NCBI GenBank assembly: GCA_018812485.1
Contig: JAHJDO010000120.1
Coordinates: 1 to 37,336, forward strand
Direction: 5' to 3'
Source: a bacterium
GTDB lineage: Bacteria; JAHJDO01
DNA: 37,336 bases
The notes under the pieces are model-generated. The model was not told the DNA's origin, searched no databases, and saw only the letters and a list, made by a program, of their open reading frames with translations. Below, one piece after another: positions 1 to 8,587 of the stretch. A program made the position numbers and the translations under genes. How positions within the stretch are numbered: the stretch's first letter is position 1; each line of letters starts with the position of its first letter.

Positions 1-461
1 ATTCCTGCTCTGCCCTGCCATGATACTGATACGTCTAAACTTGTTCCTCTTATATATGAACTATCTTCAGGCGAGGTTATATTGACTAATATTAGCGGCT
101 TTTTAGGTCTTAATCCGAAGTTTAATGTGTATGTTCTTCCTGCTCTTGCATATATCCATCTGGAAACTGAGTAATATCCTTTTGCTGATGCAGTTACTCT
201 GTATATCCTTCCCCAGAACCATACATTAATATTTTTTATTACATACCTCCCATTTGCATTTGTATTGGCTCTGTAACTGCCTGCTTGGACTGCCGCACCT
301 GATATGGCTTGATTTGTTAGAGAATCTGTTACCCTGCCCTGAATCGCTGCTGTTTTTGGCGGAACTGGTTTGGGACTTTTTGACCATGGCCAACTGTATG
401 CTGGACTAACACTGCTCAGAATTATTGAAAATATGAGTAAGAATACTGAAAGTTTTTTCAT
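1..461 (-). CDS. Secreted carboxypeptidase-regulatory-like domain protein, C-terminus missing (runs off window)
   Basis: The reading frame stays open from an ATG at 461 to the left edge, giving at least 153 residues. Residues 1-25 form a signal peptide (basic MKK start, long hydrophobic core, SPAYS before the mature WPW). A proline-rich linker follows, then roughly residues 38-112 look like a carboxypeptidase-regulatory-like beta-sandwich (IQGRVTD, ISGAAVQAG, TNANGRYVIKNI, VTASAKGYY). The visible end (LVNITSPEDSSYIRGTSL) looks like the start of an Ig-like domain. Such proteins are exported surface or matrix-binding proteins; the ligand cannot be read here. The ATG lies one base after the ppdK stop (TGA-C-ATG), so translation is probably coupled to ppdK, an odd partner for a secreted protein. 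No good Shine-Dalgarno is seen. The call is family-level only. Confidence 0.75.
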   Translation of the reverse strand, partial: MKKLSVFLLIFSIILSSVSPAYSWPWSKSPKPVPPKTAAIQGRVTDSLTNQAISGAAVQAGSYRANTNANGRYVIKNINVWFWGRIYRVTASAKGYYSVSRWIYARAGRTYTLNFGLRPKKPLILVNITSPEDSSYIRGTSLDVSVSWQGRAG

Positions 462-462
462 G

Positions 463-3135
463 TCAATTTTTCTCTTCTTCTAATACCGCATGTGCTGCGG
501 CAAGACGCGCTATAGGTACTCTGTATGGAGAGCAGCTAACATAATTCATGCCTACACGATGGCAGAATTTCACAGATTCTGGTTCTCCGCCATGTTCACC
601 ACATATGCCGATCTTTAAATCAGCTCTCGAGTTTCTTCCTCTTTCAATACCCATTCTAACAAGCTGTCCAACTCCTTCCTGATCCAGTACCTGAAACGGA
701 TCATCTTTGAGAATCCCCTTTTCCACATATTCGCTAAGAAATGCACCGGCGTCATCGCGGCTATAGCCAAATGCCATCTGTGTCAGGTCATTCGTCCCAA
801 AGGAGAAAAATTCCGCTTTCTGAGCAATTTTCTCTGCAACAATACAAGCTCTTGGAATCTCTATCATTGTCCCTACTAAATACTTTACGTTTACGCCGTA
901 CTTCGCCATAACCTCTTTTGCAACTGCGTCCACAATTTCCTTCTGATTGTTAAATTCACCTGTTGTTCCTATGAGAGGAATCATCACTTCAGGAATAACT
1001 TTATATTTATCTTTAGTAAGAATACATGCGGCTTCAAAAATGGCTCTTGCCTGCATCCGGGTTATCTCCGGATATGTTACACCAAGACGGCAACCTCTAT
1101 GACCAAGCATTGGATTGAATTCGTGAAGTGAAGCGATTTTACTCTTTACCTTTTCCACAGACACACCCATCTCTTCAGCCATCTCTTTTTGATTTGCTTC
1201 TTCATGAGGCAAAAATTCATGGAGAGGCGGGTCGAGTAATCTTATTGTAACCGGCAATCCATTCATTGCCTTAAATATACCTATAAAATCATTCCTCTGC
1301 ATTGGAAGAAGTTTTGCAAGCGCCTTTTCCCTGCCGCTTACATCATCTGCAAGTATCATCTCCCGGACAGCCTTAATCCTGTCTCCTTCAAAGAACATGT
1401 GCTCGGTCCTGCATAGACCGATGCCTTCTGCCCCGAACTTTCGTGCCACTTCAGCATCTTGAGGAGTGTCAGCATTAGTTCTTACCCCAAGTTTTCTGAT
1501 CTCATCAACCCATTCCATTAATGTCTCAAAGTCTCCTGAAAGCTCGGGTTGAATTGTTGGAACCTGACCAAGCATAACCTCTCCTGTTGAACCATCAAGA
1601 GAAATCCAATCTCCTTTTTTAACGGTAGTGTTGCTTACAGAAAACTCCTGCCTTTGATAGTTTATCTTAATTGCACCGCAACCAGCTACACAACATTTCC
1701 CCATACCACGAGCAACTACTGCTGCATGAGAAGTCATGCCTCCCCTGGCAGTTAATATACCCTGTGCTGCATTCATCCCTCCAATATCTTCAGGAGATGT
1801 CTCAATACGAACAAGTATTGTTTTCTCTCCCTCTAGAGTTTCTGCATCATCAGCATGGAAAACAACTTTTCCACTAGCAGCTCCCGGAGAGGCAGGCAAT
1901 CCTTTTGCAATGACCTTTTTCTCTGTTTTAGGGTCAAACATTGGATGAAGAAGCTGATCCAATTGTGCAGGCTCAACTCTACTAATTGCTGTCTTTTTAT
2001 CAATCAACCCCTCCGCAATCATTTCAACAGCAATCCTTATTGCTGCCATTGCCGTTCTTTTTCCTGTTCTTGTCTGAAGCATCCATAACTTACCCTTCTG
2101 GATGGTAAATTCAATATCCTGCATATCCTTATAGTGAGATTCCAGCTTATTGTAAATACCCTCCAATGTCTTGTATGCGTCCGGCATCACTTCTTGAAGC
2201 GTCTTTTGTTCTGAAGATGTTTTTGTCGATTCGTTTACAGGCTGTGGAGTCCTGGTACCAGCAACAACGTCTTCACCTTGCGCATTTATTAGATACTCTC
2301 CGTAAAACTTGTTTTCCCCTGTTGCAGGATCTCTTGTAAAAGCAACACCTGTTCCTGAATCATCACCCATATTACCAAACACCATTACCTGTACATTGAC
2401 CGCTGTGCCCCAGTCCCCGGGAATATTATTTATTTTCCTGTATTTTATTGCCCTTTCAGTATTCCATGAGCCAAAAACGGCATCTATAGCCCCCCATAAC
2501 TGATTCCACGGATCCTCAGGAAAATTCATGCCTTTCTTCTCTTTAACCATTGCCTTAAACCTTGCTACCAGATCCTTTAGGTCGTCTTCGTCAAGCTCAG
2601 TATCAAAATGAACATTTTTCTCTTTCTTTTTCTTTTCAATTATTACCTCAAATGGATCTTCATCCTCTTTCTTCTCTGGCTTCATTCCAAGAACAACGTC
2701 TCCATACATCTGGACGAAGCGTCTGTATGCATCCCATGCAAAACGGCCATTTCCTGACTTGACGACAAGACCCTCTATCGTTGTGTCATTAAGGCCAAGA
2801 TTGAGTATTGTATCCATCATTCCCGGCATTGAAACACGCGCACCTGAACGCACTGATACAAGCAGAGGATTTTTAGAATTACCAAATTTAGCGCCCATTA
2901 TTCCCTCAACCTTACTCATTGCATCCTTCATCTGCGACTCGAGTTCCGAAGGATAATTGCGATTATTCTTATAATAAATATCGCACATCTCCGTAGAAAT
3001 AGTAAATCCGGGAGGAACAGGTATGCTAAGATTACTCATCTCAGCTAGATTTGCTCCTTTGCCGCCCAAAAGATTCTTCATCCCAGTATTTCCTTCAGCC
3101 TTCCCATCTCCGAAAAAATACACGTACTTTCCCAT
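463..3135 (-). CDS. ppdK: Pyruvate, phosphate dikinase
   Basis: This cytoplasmic enzyme reversibly converts pyruvate, ATP and Pi to PEP, AMP and PPi, serving gluconeogenesis or PPi-dependent glycolysis. The 890 residues match the usual family length. The N-terminal nucleotide-binding domain is recognisable from [12 protein letters not shown] (about residues 22-33) and [14 protein letters not shown] (about 96-109). The swivelling phosphohistidine domain carries [13 protein letters not shown] at 465-477, with the catalytic His at 470. The C-terminal PEP/pyruvate barrel carries [10 protein letters not shown] (about 573) and [10 protein letters not shown] at 843-852, with the catalytic Cys at 845. 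GGMTSHA plus the [10 protein letters not shown] signature separates it from PEP synthase and PTS enzyme I. The start is supported by GGGGGAGT seven bases upstream. It follows murA after about 80 bases and is one base from the downstream secreted-protein gene. Confidence 0.97.
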   Translation of the reverse strand: MGKYVYFFGDGKAEGNTGMKNLLGGKGANLAEMSNLSIPVPPGFTISTEMCDIYYKNNRNYPSELESQMKDAMSKVEGIMGAKFGNSKNPLLVSVRSGARVSMPGMMDTILNLGLNDTTIEGLVVKSGNGRFAWDAYRRFVQMYGDVVLGMKPEKKEDEDPFEVIIEKKKKEKNVHFDTELDEDDLKDLVARFKAMVKEKKGMNFPEDPWNQLWGAIDAVFGSWNTERAIKYRKINNIPGDWGTAVNVQVMVFGNMGDDSGTGVAFTRDPATGENKFYGEYLINAQGEDVVAGTRTPQPVNESTKTSSEQKTLQEVMPDAYKTLEGIYNKLESHYKDMQDIEFTIQKGKLWMLQTRTGKRTAMAAIRIAVEMIAEGLIDKKTAISRVEPAQLDQLLHPMFDPKTEKKVIAKGLPASPGAASGKVVFHADDAETLEGEKTILVRIETSPEDIGGMNAAQGILTARGGMTSHAAVVARGMGKCCVAGCGAIKINYQRQEFSVSNTTVKKGDWISLDGSTGEVMLGQVPTIQPELSGDFETLMEWVDEIRKLGVRTNADTPQDAEVARKFGAEGIGLCRTEHMFFEGDRIKAVREMILADDVSGREKALAKLLPMQRNDFIGIFKAMNGLPVTIRLLDPPLHEFLPHEEANQKEMAEEMGVSVEKVKSKIASLHEFNPMLGHRGCRLGVTYPEITRMQARAIFEAACILTKDKYKVIPEVMIPLIGTTGEFNNQKEIVDAVAKEVMAKYGVNVKYLVGTMIEIPRACIVAEKIAQKAEFFSFGTNDLTQMAFGYSRDDAGAFLSEYVEKGILKDDPFQVLDQEGVGQLVRMGIERGRNSRADLKIGICGEHGGEPESVKFCHRVGMNYVSCSPYRVPIARLAAAHAVLEEEKN

Positions 3136-3215
3136 ATATTACTCCCCCATTAATTTGAAAAATTTCCCGCCAAAATTAGCACAAACACGGGTGACTTTCA
3201 ACAGCTAAATTATTA

Positions 3216-4496
3216 TCAAACCCTCACAATATCCGCACCCAAGGAACACAGTCTTTGGTCTATTCTTTCATATCCTCGGTCTATCTGCCTGATATTATGT
3301 ATTGTGCTTTTTCCCTTTGCGCATAGAGCTGCTATAAGGAGTGCCATTCCAGCTCTAATATCAGGACTTACAATCTCACATCCGTGTAAATCTGAAGGGC
3401 CCACAATTACTGCCCTGTGAGGATCACACAAAACAATCTTTGCTCCCATATTAATCAATTCATCAACAAAGTAGAGACGGCTTTCAAACATCTTTTCAAA
3501 TATTAAAACTGTACCTTCTGACTGAGTAGCGATAACAAGCGCTATACTTACAAGATCTGCTGGAAATCCAGGCCATGGACTATCATCTATCTTGGGTATG
3601 GCTCCACCAATATCTGTAACAACTTTCATCTTTTTCCGAACAGGAATAAAAATATCCCTTTTATCTATCTCTAAACTTATTCCAAGTTTTTCAAGGACAA
3701 GGAAGATCATTTTCATATGTTCTACAGGCGCATTTTTTATTAATAATTCACTATGTGTAGCTGCAGCAAGCCCTATAAAGCTACCTGTTTCAATGTGATC
3801 TGAGGATATTAAATACTCTCCGCCACATAGCTGCTTCACTCCTTCTATTGTTAAGATGTTGCTGCCTACGCCGGATATTTTTGCGCCAAGAGAATTAAGG
3901 AACTTACACAAACCCTGCACATGAGGCTCTGAAGCTGCATTAACTATAGTAGTCTTCCCTTTGGCAAACGCAGCTGCCATTATTGTGTTTTCCGTTGCCA
4001 TAACACTTGCCTCATCCAGAAAAATATCAGCGCCGTGAAAACCAGTTCCGATTTCTAACTTATAATCATTTCCAACACTAACAGAAGTACCTAATGCCTC
4101 CAGAGCAAGCAGATGTGTGTCAATTCTGCGCCGCCCTATTTTATCTCCTCCGGGCTTTGGCAATTTCACCTTGCCGCATCTTACCAGAATAGGCGCTGCA
4201 AACAGGAATGAACCTCTTATCCGAGAACATAGCTCAGGATTTAACTCCATCTTTTTTATAGATAATGCCTTAATTAAATACTCATGCTCTCCTACTCTTT
4301 TTACATCTACTCCAATATCACGCATAATCTCAACCATGTCCCGAACATCACAAATATCCGGTACATTCTTGAGCCTGACAGCCTCCTCCGTCAGAAGAGA
4401 TGCTGCCAGTATTGCTAACGCCTCATTCTTATTTCCGGCAGGAGAGATTTCTCCTTTCAGCTGTTTTCCACCTTGTATAATCAGCCTTTCCCGCAT
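3216..4496 (-). CDS. murA: UDP-N-acetylglucosamine 1-carboxyvinyltransferase, Asp-type active site
   Basis: MurA transfers enolpyruvate from PEP to UDP-GlcNAc, the first committed step of peptidoglycan synthesis, in the cytoplasm. The 426 residues are normal length. The N-terminus shows the substrate-binding GNKNEAL (residues 21-27, Lys23), and [12 protein letters not shown] (91-102) corresponds to the conserved arginine segment. The active-site loop reads [11 protein letters not shown] (116-126). The position that is Cys115 in E. coli is Asp (Asp118), as known for fosfomycin-insensitive MurA of mycobacteria and chlamydiae. The C-terminus has [13 protein letters not shown] and [12 protein letters not shown], typical of the family. 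The ATG has an AGAGGA site about eight bases upstream. It reads toward ppdK and diverges from vapB. A non-essential MurA paralogue cannot be excluded, but no second copy is in the window. Confidence 0.95.
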   Translation of the reverse strand: MRERLIIQGGKQLKGEISPAGNKNEALAILAASLLTEEAVRLKNVPDICDVRDMVEIMRDIGVDVKRVGEHEYLIKALSIKKMELNPELCSRIRGSFLFAAPILVRCGKVKLPKPGGDKIGRRRIDTHLLALEALGTSVSVGNDYKLEIGTGFHGADIFLDEASVMATENTIMAAAFAKGKTTIVNAASEPHVQGLCKFLNSLGAKISGVGSNILTIEGVKQLCGGEYLISSDHIETGSFIGLAAATHSELLIKNAPVEHMKMIFLVLEKLGISLEIDKRDIFIPVRKKMKVVTDIGGAIPKIDDSPWPGFPADLVSIALVIATQSEGTVLIFEKMFESRLYFVDELINMGAKIVLCDPHRAVIVGPSDLHGCEIVSPDIRAGMALLIAALCAKGKSTIHNIRQIDRGYERIDQRLCSLGADIVRV

Positions 4497-4551
4497 ATCT
4501 TTTTCCTCTCATTTTTGTTGCCCGCTAATTTTATCATAAGAGATTTCCTTA

Positions 4552-4593
4552 TGCCAGCCAATTTATTGACATTTCTCTTAAATAACAGTACAT
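4552..4593. repeat. 42-bp direct repeat, copy 1
   Basis: These 42 bases recur without mismatch at 5330-5371, so the two copies bracket the vapBC genes (period 778 bp). The repeat contains a plus-strand promoter-like pair, TTGACA (4566-4571), 17 bases, TACATC (4589-4594). Similarity continues weakly upstream (TTTCCT...) with a small gap. Confidence 0.93.
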
Positions 4594-4605
4594 CGAAAAA
4601 ATGGG

Positions 4606-4660
4606 TTGACAGAAATCCATCGATCGTGATATTGTAATACCATAAGTTATCGATAGGAGA
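4606..4660 (+). promoter_or_regulatory. vapBC promoter and possible operator
   Basis: A second TTGACA (4606-4611) is followed after 18 bases by TATTGT (4630-4635), close to the vapB start. Two ATCGAT cores (4619-4624 and 4649-4654) lie 30 bases apart, about three helical turns; the second is inside the palindrome TATCGATA (4648-4655). AbrB-type antitoxins usually autoregulate, so these are candidate operator half-sites, which is an inference. AGGAGA at 4655-4660 is the vapB ribosome-binding site, six bases before the ATG. Confidence 0.55.
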
Positions 4661-4666
4661 TAAGTC

Positions 4667-4873
4667 ATGCAAGCAGTAACAGTATCACCTAAGTTTCAGG
4701 TAGTAATACCTCGTACCGTTCGTGATTCAATGCATCTTCGTCCTGGGCAAAAGATGCAGATTGTAGAATATGATGGAAGAATTGAATTAGTTCCTGAACG
4801 AGATATTACTGAACTTCGTGGATTTCTGAAAGGAATCAACACGAAATTCAAACGAGAAAAAGACAGAGTATGA
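4667..4873 (+). CDS. vapB: AbrB/MazE-type antitoxin (VapB-like)
   Basis: A 68-residue protein with an N-terminal swapped-hairpin AbrB/SpoVT DNA-binding fold: VSPKFQVVIPRTVRD (6-20), LRPGQKMQIVEYDGRIELVP (24-43). The charged C-terminal tail (about 44-68) is where such antitoxins normally wrap the toxin. It is expected to neutralise the PIN toxin encoded next to it and to repress its own promoter. The ATG follows AGGAGA by six bases. Its stop overlaps the vapC start in an ATGA tetranucleotide at 4870-4873, a typical coupled arrangement that keeps antitoxin ahead of toxin. Confidence 0.9.
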   Translation: MQAVTVSPKFQVVIPRTVRDSMHLRPGQKMQIVEYDGRIELVPERDITELRGFLKGINTKFKREKDRV

Positions 4874-5244
4874 ACATCGTCGATTCTTCCGGCTGGCTGG
4901 AATACTTCGCGAATGGATCCAATGCCAAGCGTTTTATGTCTGTCCTCAAAGATACAGAATCGCTCGTGGTTCCCGTAATTACAATCTATGAGGTTTTTAA
5001 AGTAGTATTGCGGGAAAGAGGAGAAAACGAGGCATTGTTGGCGGCTGCCGCCATGCAACATGCTCCAGTTGTAGACTTAACTGCCAAACTGGCACTTTCT
5101 GCAGCAAAACTCAGTTTGCAGCACCGCTTACCAATGGCTGACTGCATTATTCTCGCTACTGCCCAACTTCACGACGCAACTATTTGGACCCAAGATTCTG
5201 ATTTTAAAGACATACCTGGAGTAAAGTACTTTCCCAAGAACTAG
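4870..5244 (+). CDS. vapC: PIN-domain ribonuclease toxin (VapC-like)
   Basis: A 124-residue PIN-domain protein, the standard length of VapC toxins, which cleave tRNA or rRNA and stop translation. The four acidic metal-binding positions are visible: Asp5 (MNIVDSSGW), Glu41 (TIYEVFK), Asp91 (PMADCIILATA) and Asp109 near the C-terminus (WTQDSDF). No key residue is missing, so it looks active. It is translated by 4-base overlap with vapB. The pair lies between two perfect 42-bp repeats, which suggests the module arrived or was duplicated as a unit. The RNA target cannot be read from the sequence. Confidence 0.93.
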   Translation: MNIVDSSGWLEYFANGSNAKRFMSVLKDTESLVVPVITIYEVFKVVLRERGENEALLAAAAMQHAPVVDLTAKLALSAAKLSLQHRLPMADCIILATAQLHDATIWTQDSDFKDIPGVKYFPKN

Positions 5245-5329
5245 AAAGCAGACAACCACAAATTATACCGTATCAAAATTTGGGTGCAACAAGACGCCTC
5301 ACTTTTTAGCCGTTTCCTATGATTTTTAT

Positions 5330-5371
5330 TGCCAGCCAATTTATTGACATTTCTCTTAAATAACAGTACAT
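5330..5371. repeat. 42-bp direct repeat, copy 2
   Basis: Identical to 4552-4593. In this copy TTGACA (5344-5349), 17 bases, TACATT (5367-5372) would serve as a promoter for the secreted beta-propeller gene starting at 5425. It marks the right edge of the vapBC unit and the left edge of the GC-rich segment. Confidence 0.93.
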
Positions 5372-5424
5372 TAAAAAAAAGTAATACATGGTGTTTAATA
5401 ATTAATGTTGGATGGAGCAAGACA

Positions 5425-6630
5425 ATGAAACAATACATCGGGACAGCCAAGATGGTGCGTGTTGTAGTGGCTGCGGTGTTGGTTCTCGCAATTGCGAAGG
5501 GTTGGTGTGAACAGCCACAGGCCGCTGCCGATTCTTCTCCATACACGGTAAAAAAGGATACGGTTCTGGCTGAGAACGCCGTCGGGCCAAGTTGGATTTC
5601 ATGGAAAAGCCCTTCCTTGCCTAACGCGGACGTGGTTTACGTAGATCGGGAGAACTGGAATCTGTGGGTCATGGACGAGAATGGCGGCAATAAGCGCTGT
5701 CTCACCGGCTACGGCGAGAACATCCTGGGGGTGAACTTCCCGCTGGACGAAGATGGCAAGGACCCAAAAATTCATTGGAAGGGTGATCCTGAAGCGCATC
5801 CCGTCTTGCCGATTATTTTTTTCAAGGCGGAAAACGAGCACAGTTCCCACAAGCCACTACGCAATGCGCCGAGTATTGGATGGGATAACGACATCTGGGC
5901 TTTAGATGTGGGCAAAAAGCTTTACTACCGGTTGACGAATCTGGCCCCTGGCCAAGGGCTTCAACATACGGCGATTTCAGAGGATGGCAAGTGGTATGTC
6001 TATCCGCTGCGTTATGAGAAAGGAAATCTTCGCAAAGGATTCGGGTTTGCCAAGATGGTATTTTGTGAGCTGGCTCCGGACGGTAATGACCGGTTGCGGC
6101 TTTTGAAACGATTCGAGGTAGAACCGAACGACCAGATGTACTACGAACCGAATGACATCCACAGAAACGTCTCTGGTTCCTATTCCTTGCTATACGCGGC
6201 AGGACGGGGGAAGCTTTGTGATCCGTACGTCTACGAATGGACATGGGATGGCCAGAAACATTCCGGAAAGAACAAAGCGCTTCAGGTAACTTCGTCCCAA
6301 CACGAGGAATTTTTCATGTTTTCGCCATCGGGCAAGAAGATTGCCTGGATGAAAGGCCCTGTCTTCTGGGGCAGATACCTTGCGGATCTCTATGTCTCGA
6401 ATCCTGACTTTACTGAAGTCGAGCGCGTGACCTGGTATAATGATTGCAAGGTCTGGCCAGACCGTTGTAAGCCGGATGGGTGTCAGTTGAGCCGGCTGGA
6501 ATGGAAGAATGATGGAACCGCCATCTTTTTTGGCCTCTGGATTCATGGTGGACGTTTCCGGCCATACCGCAAGACAGAATTGCACCGGATTGATTTCGTG
6601 GGCAGTGACGAGGAGTCGGACGGGCGATAG
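5425..6630 (+). CDS. Secreted TolB-like beta-propeller protein
   Basis: A 401-residue protein starting at the ATG at 5425, chosen because GGAG lies seven bases upstream and the next residues form a signal peptide (MKQYIGTAKMVRVVVAAVLVLAIAKGWC). The rest has repeated WD40-like/TolB blades: VVYVDRENWNLWVMDENGGN, DIWALDVGKKLYYRLTN, HTAISEDGKWYVYPLRY, FFMFSPSGKKIAWMKGP, LYVSNPDFTEVERVTW, LEWKNDGTAIFFGLW. Such exported propellers are binding scaffolds or polysaccharide-lyase relatives; no catalytic motif stands out. The gene is clearly richer in G+C than both neighbours and sits between the 42-bp repeat and pabB, so it looks transferred. An earlier in-frame start would fall inside the repeat and lacks a ribosome site. 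Confidence 0.75.
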   Translation: MKQYIGTAKMVRVVVAAVLVLAIAKGWCEQPQAAADSSPYTVKKDTVLAENAVGPSWISWKSPSLPNADVVYVDRENWNLWVMDENGGNKRCLTGYGENILGVNFPLDEDGKDPKIHWKGDPEAHPVLPIIFFKAENEHSSHKPLRNAPSIGWDNDIWALDVGKKLYYRLTNLAPGQGLQHTAISEDGKWYVYPLRYEKGNLRKGFGFAKMVFCELAPDGNDRLRLLKRFEVEPNDQMYYEPNDIHRNVSGSYSLLYAAGRGKLCDPYVYEWTWDGQKHSGKNKALQVTSSQHEEFFMFSPSGKKIAWMKGPVFWGRYLADLYVSNPDFTEVERVTWYNDCKVWPDRCKPDGCQLSRLEWKNDGTAIFFGLWIHGGRFRPYRKTELHRIDFVGSDEESDGR

Positions 6631-6725
6631 AGGAATGGCGTTCGTATGGAGGAACTAGAAAGCGAATATCCAACCAAGGAGTGCAGGTGACGCGGTGACC
6701 CGCGCCAGACTCCTGACGTTCATGG
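6631..6725. other. GC-rich hairpin tail after the transferred gene
   Basis: This stretch keeps the GC-rich composition of the preceding gene up to the pabB stop. It holds an imperfect hairpin with arms AGGAGT and ACTCCT around an inner GCGG/CCGC stem. There is no T-run, so it is not a classical terminator. The layout is faintly reminiscent of an integron recombination site, but the expected R-box sequences are not convincing. Confidence 0.35.
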
Positions 6726-8150
6726 CTATCTCTGTTTATAACCCAAAGCACTAAAGAGAGCTTTTGCCTTGTCCAAAGTTTCCTGATACTCTTCCTCTGG
6801 CACAGAATCAGCAACAATCCCTCCTCCTACTTGAAAACGAATTTCATTCTTTTTAGCAACTAATGTACGGATAAGTATATTCAAATCCATTTCACCGGAA
6901 AAGCTTAAATATCCAAGAGAACCTGTATATATTCCCCTTCTTGTTGGCTCAAGCTCCTCGATTATTTCCATAGCCCTGATCTTTGGCGCACCGGTAATAG
7001 ACCCTCCGGGAAAACATGCCCTTAACAGGTCAATCCTGTCCTTTCCCTTACTTAACCTGCCTCTAACCGTAGATGTTGTCTGAAAGACTGTAGAATATTT
7101 TTCAATATCTCTTCTGCTTTCCAGATATACGGATCCATATTCACATACTTTTCCTATATCATTTCTTTCAAGATCAACAATCATTATAAGCTCTGACTTG
7201 TCCTTTTCGCTCTTCAACAAATCATTCTTCAATCTCTCATCCTCTTTCTTTGTTTTTCCTCTTGGTCTGGTTCCTTTCATTGGCCTTGTTCTGACAACGC
7301 CATCCCTTAAACTAAGGAATCTCTCAGGAGAGGCACTTATAATAGATTCTTCTCCAAAATTCAGGAACCCTTCAAAAGGCGCAGGATTTATTTTGGTAAG
7401 ACGCTTATATAACTCAAAACTGTCCATACATAAATCAAAGATGAATCGCTGAGATAAATTCACCTGATATATATCACCTGCAGCAATATACTCCTTTATC
7501 CTATTTACAGTGCCTAGATAAGAAGCTTTTGTGAAATTGGAAAGAATATCTCTTTCATTAATAATAGAAGGAGAAACGATGGAATTATTGAACTTTTTGC
7601 CTTTTAATGCCCTTACCCTTAACCTGCCTAAAACTAGTTTTAATCTTTCTTCTGCTTTATTCTCTCCTGTAAGACCTTTCTCAGGAAAGCCTGTTGATAC
7701 TGCATAAAACTTGTTTTGGCTATAACTATACACAATCGCTAAATCATAAAAAGCCAGACAACAATCAGGAACATTAATATCATTCTTTGCTTTATTGGGT
7801 ATTTTCTCAAGTGTTCTTCCAAAATCGTACGAGAAATACCCCACACATCCTCCACAAAAAGGCACTGGGAAAATATTATTTTCAATTTGATAATCAGACA
7901 ATATTTTTCTTATAACTTCTAATACATCTGCGTTTTTCAATACATCTGACGAACCTCTATATGTAATCCTAACATCCGATCCCTCTGCCATTACCAACAG
8001 GAAAGGGTCACTTCCTATAAAAGCATACTCGCCAAGCCCATATTCATGCGTTCCGCTATCCAGAATAAACGAATAAGCAGACGTTTTAAATATCTCATAT
8101 ACTTGAATGGGAGATAAGTCTAACTTTATCTCTTCAATTAAAGGAATCAT
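6726..8150 (-). CDS. pabB: Aminodeoxychorismate synthase component I
   Basis: This chorismate-utilising enzyme aminates chorismate to 4-amino-4-deoxychorismate for p-aminobenzoate and folate synthesis, with a PabA glutaminase partner that is not in the window. The 474 residues show the family order: AFIGSDPF near 43, GCVGYFSYDF near 101, IAAGDIYQVNLSQRF near 222, PMKGTRPRG at 290-298, DLERNDIGKV near 327, FPGGSITGAPKIRAMEII near 373, YTGSLGYLS near 405, and the metal-binding C-terminal GGGIVADSVPEEEYQET. Lys292 in PMKGTRPRG matches the PabB active-site lysine; TrpE has Ala there (PIAGTRPRG), which favours PabB over anthranilate synthase. It diverges from the MC1 gene. Confidence 0.9.
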   Translation of the reverse strand: MIPLIEEIKLDLSPIQVYEIFKTSAYSFILDSGTHEYGLGEYAFIGSDPFLLVMAEGSDVRITYRGSSDVLKNADVLEVIRKILSDYQIENNIFPVPFCGGCVGYFSYDFGRTLEKIPNKAKNDINVPDCCLAFYDLAIVYSYSQNKFYAVSTGFPEKGLTGENKAEERLKLVLGRLRVRALKGKKFNNSIVSPSIINERDILSNFTKASYLGTVNRIKEYIAAGDIYQVNLSQRFIFDLCMDSFELYKRLTKINPAPFEGFLNFGEESIISASPERFLSLRDGVVRTRPMKGTRPRGKTKKEDERLKNDLLKSEKDKSELIMIVDLERNDIGKVCEYGSVYLESRRDIEKYSTVFQTTSTVRGRLSKGKDRIDLLRACFPGGSITGAPKIRAMEIIEELEPTRRGIYTGSLGYLSFSGEMDLNILIRTLVAKKNEIRFQVGGGIVADSVPEEEYQETLDKAKALFSALGYKQR

Positions 8151-8157
8151 TTTTTGT

Positions 8158-8187
8158 TTGCATTCTCCAATAGCTTTGCACTATAAT
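8158..8187 (+). promoter_or_regulatory. Promoter of the MC1-like gene
   Basis: TTGCAT (8158-8163), 18 bases, then a perfect TATAAT (8182-8187). It fits transcription starting near 8194 into the MC1-like gene. AGGAGG (8216-8221) is a near-ideal ribosome site seven bases before the ATG. The strength of both elements suggests high expression. Confidence 0.7.
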
Positions 8188-8228
8188 GTTATAAACTAAT
8201 AAGCCAACTAAAACAAGGAGGGAAAGGA

Positions 8229-8525
8229 ATGGCGACAGCAAAGCTCTACTCAGTAAGAATAGGCAAGAAGGAAGACCACGTATTTAAAGGAAAAGGCGCA
8301 AGACAGGCTGCTCTAAAAGCTGCTTCCAGAGGGCTGAAGGATTCTGACGGTCTCATCAAATTAAGAGAGCACAGCAAGAAAAAAGACGGCAAATGGAGAA
8401 TACACATATTTAAAGGTTCCGTAAAGAAAATCGCTAAACCTGCTAATGCACCTGCTTGGATGCCAAGTACAATAAACAAACCAGTTGTAAAAAAACTTCG
8501 CGTGGAAAAATTAGATAAAATCTAA
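8229..8525 (+). CDS. MC1-like chromosomal (DNA-bending) protein
   Basis: A 98-residue basic protein that matches methanogen chromosomal protein MC1 along its length: a short beta hairpin (YSVRIGKKEDHVFKGK, 7-22), RQAALKAASRG (25-35), IKLREH (43-48), the variable basic loop (SKKKDGKWRIHIFKG, 49-63) and the C-terminal PAWMPSTINKPVVKKLRVEKL (75-95). MC1 binds and sharply bends DNA, and is a main chromosomal protein of Methanosarcina and haloarchaea. The likely job here is nucleoid packaging. It is a single gene with its own consensus promoter, strong AGGAGG site and a rho-independent terminator, as expected for an abundant architectural protein. Codon use does not look foreign by eye. The surrounding genes are bacterial, so transfer from archaea or a bacterial branch of the family is implied. 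Confidence 0.9.
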   Translation: MATAKLYSVRIGKKEDHVFKGKGARQAALKAASRGLKDSDGLIKLREHSKKKDGKWRIHIFKGSVKKIAKPANAPAWMPSTINKPVVKKLRVEKLDKI

Positions 8526-8554
8526 TAAAAATACTTCTTGAGAAGGAAATAGTC

Positions 8555-8587
8555 AGCCTGCTGTTAACTGAACAGCAGGCTTTTCTA
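8555..8587 (+). terminator. Rho-independent terminator of the MC1-like gene
   Basis: A perfect 11-bp stem (8555-8565 with 8571-8581), a five-base loop (8566-8570), and a run of T from 8581. It ends three bases from the stop codon of map on the opposite strand, so it may also separate the two convergent transcripts. Confidence 0.92.

Noticed and set aside
4481-4672. Minus-strand frame through the vapBC promoter region sharing a peptide with 5241-5546
   Set aside because: The shared peptide is only the translation of the 42-bp non-coding repeat.
5233-6664. Shared 12-mer GAACTAGAAAGC after vapC and after the beta-propeller gene
   Set aside because: Exact 12-mers are expected by chance in a window of this size, and the similarity does not extend convincingly.
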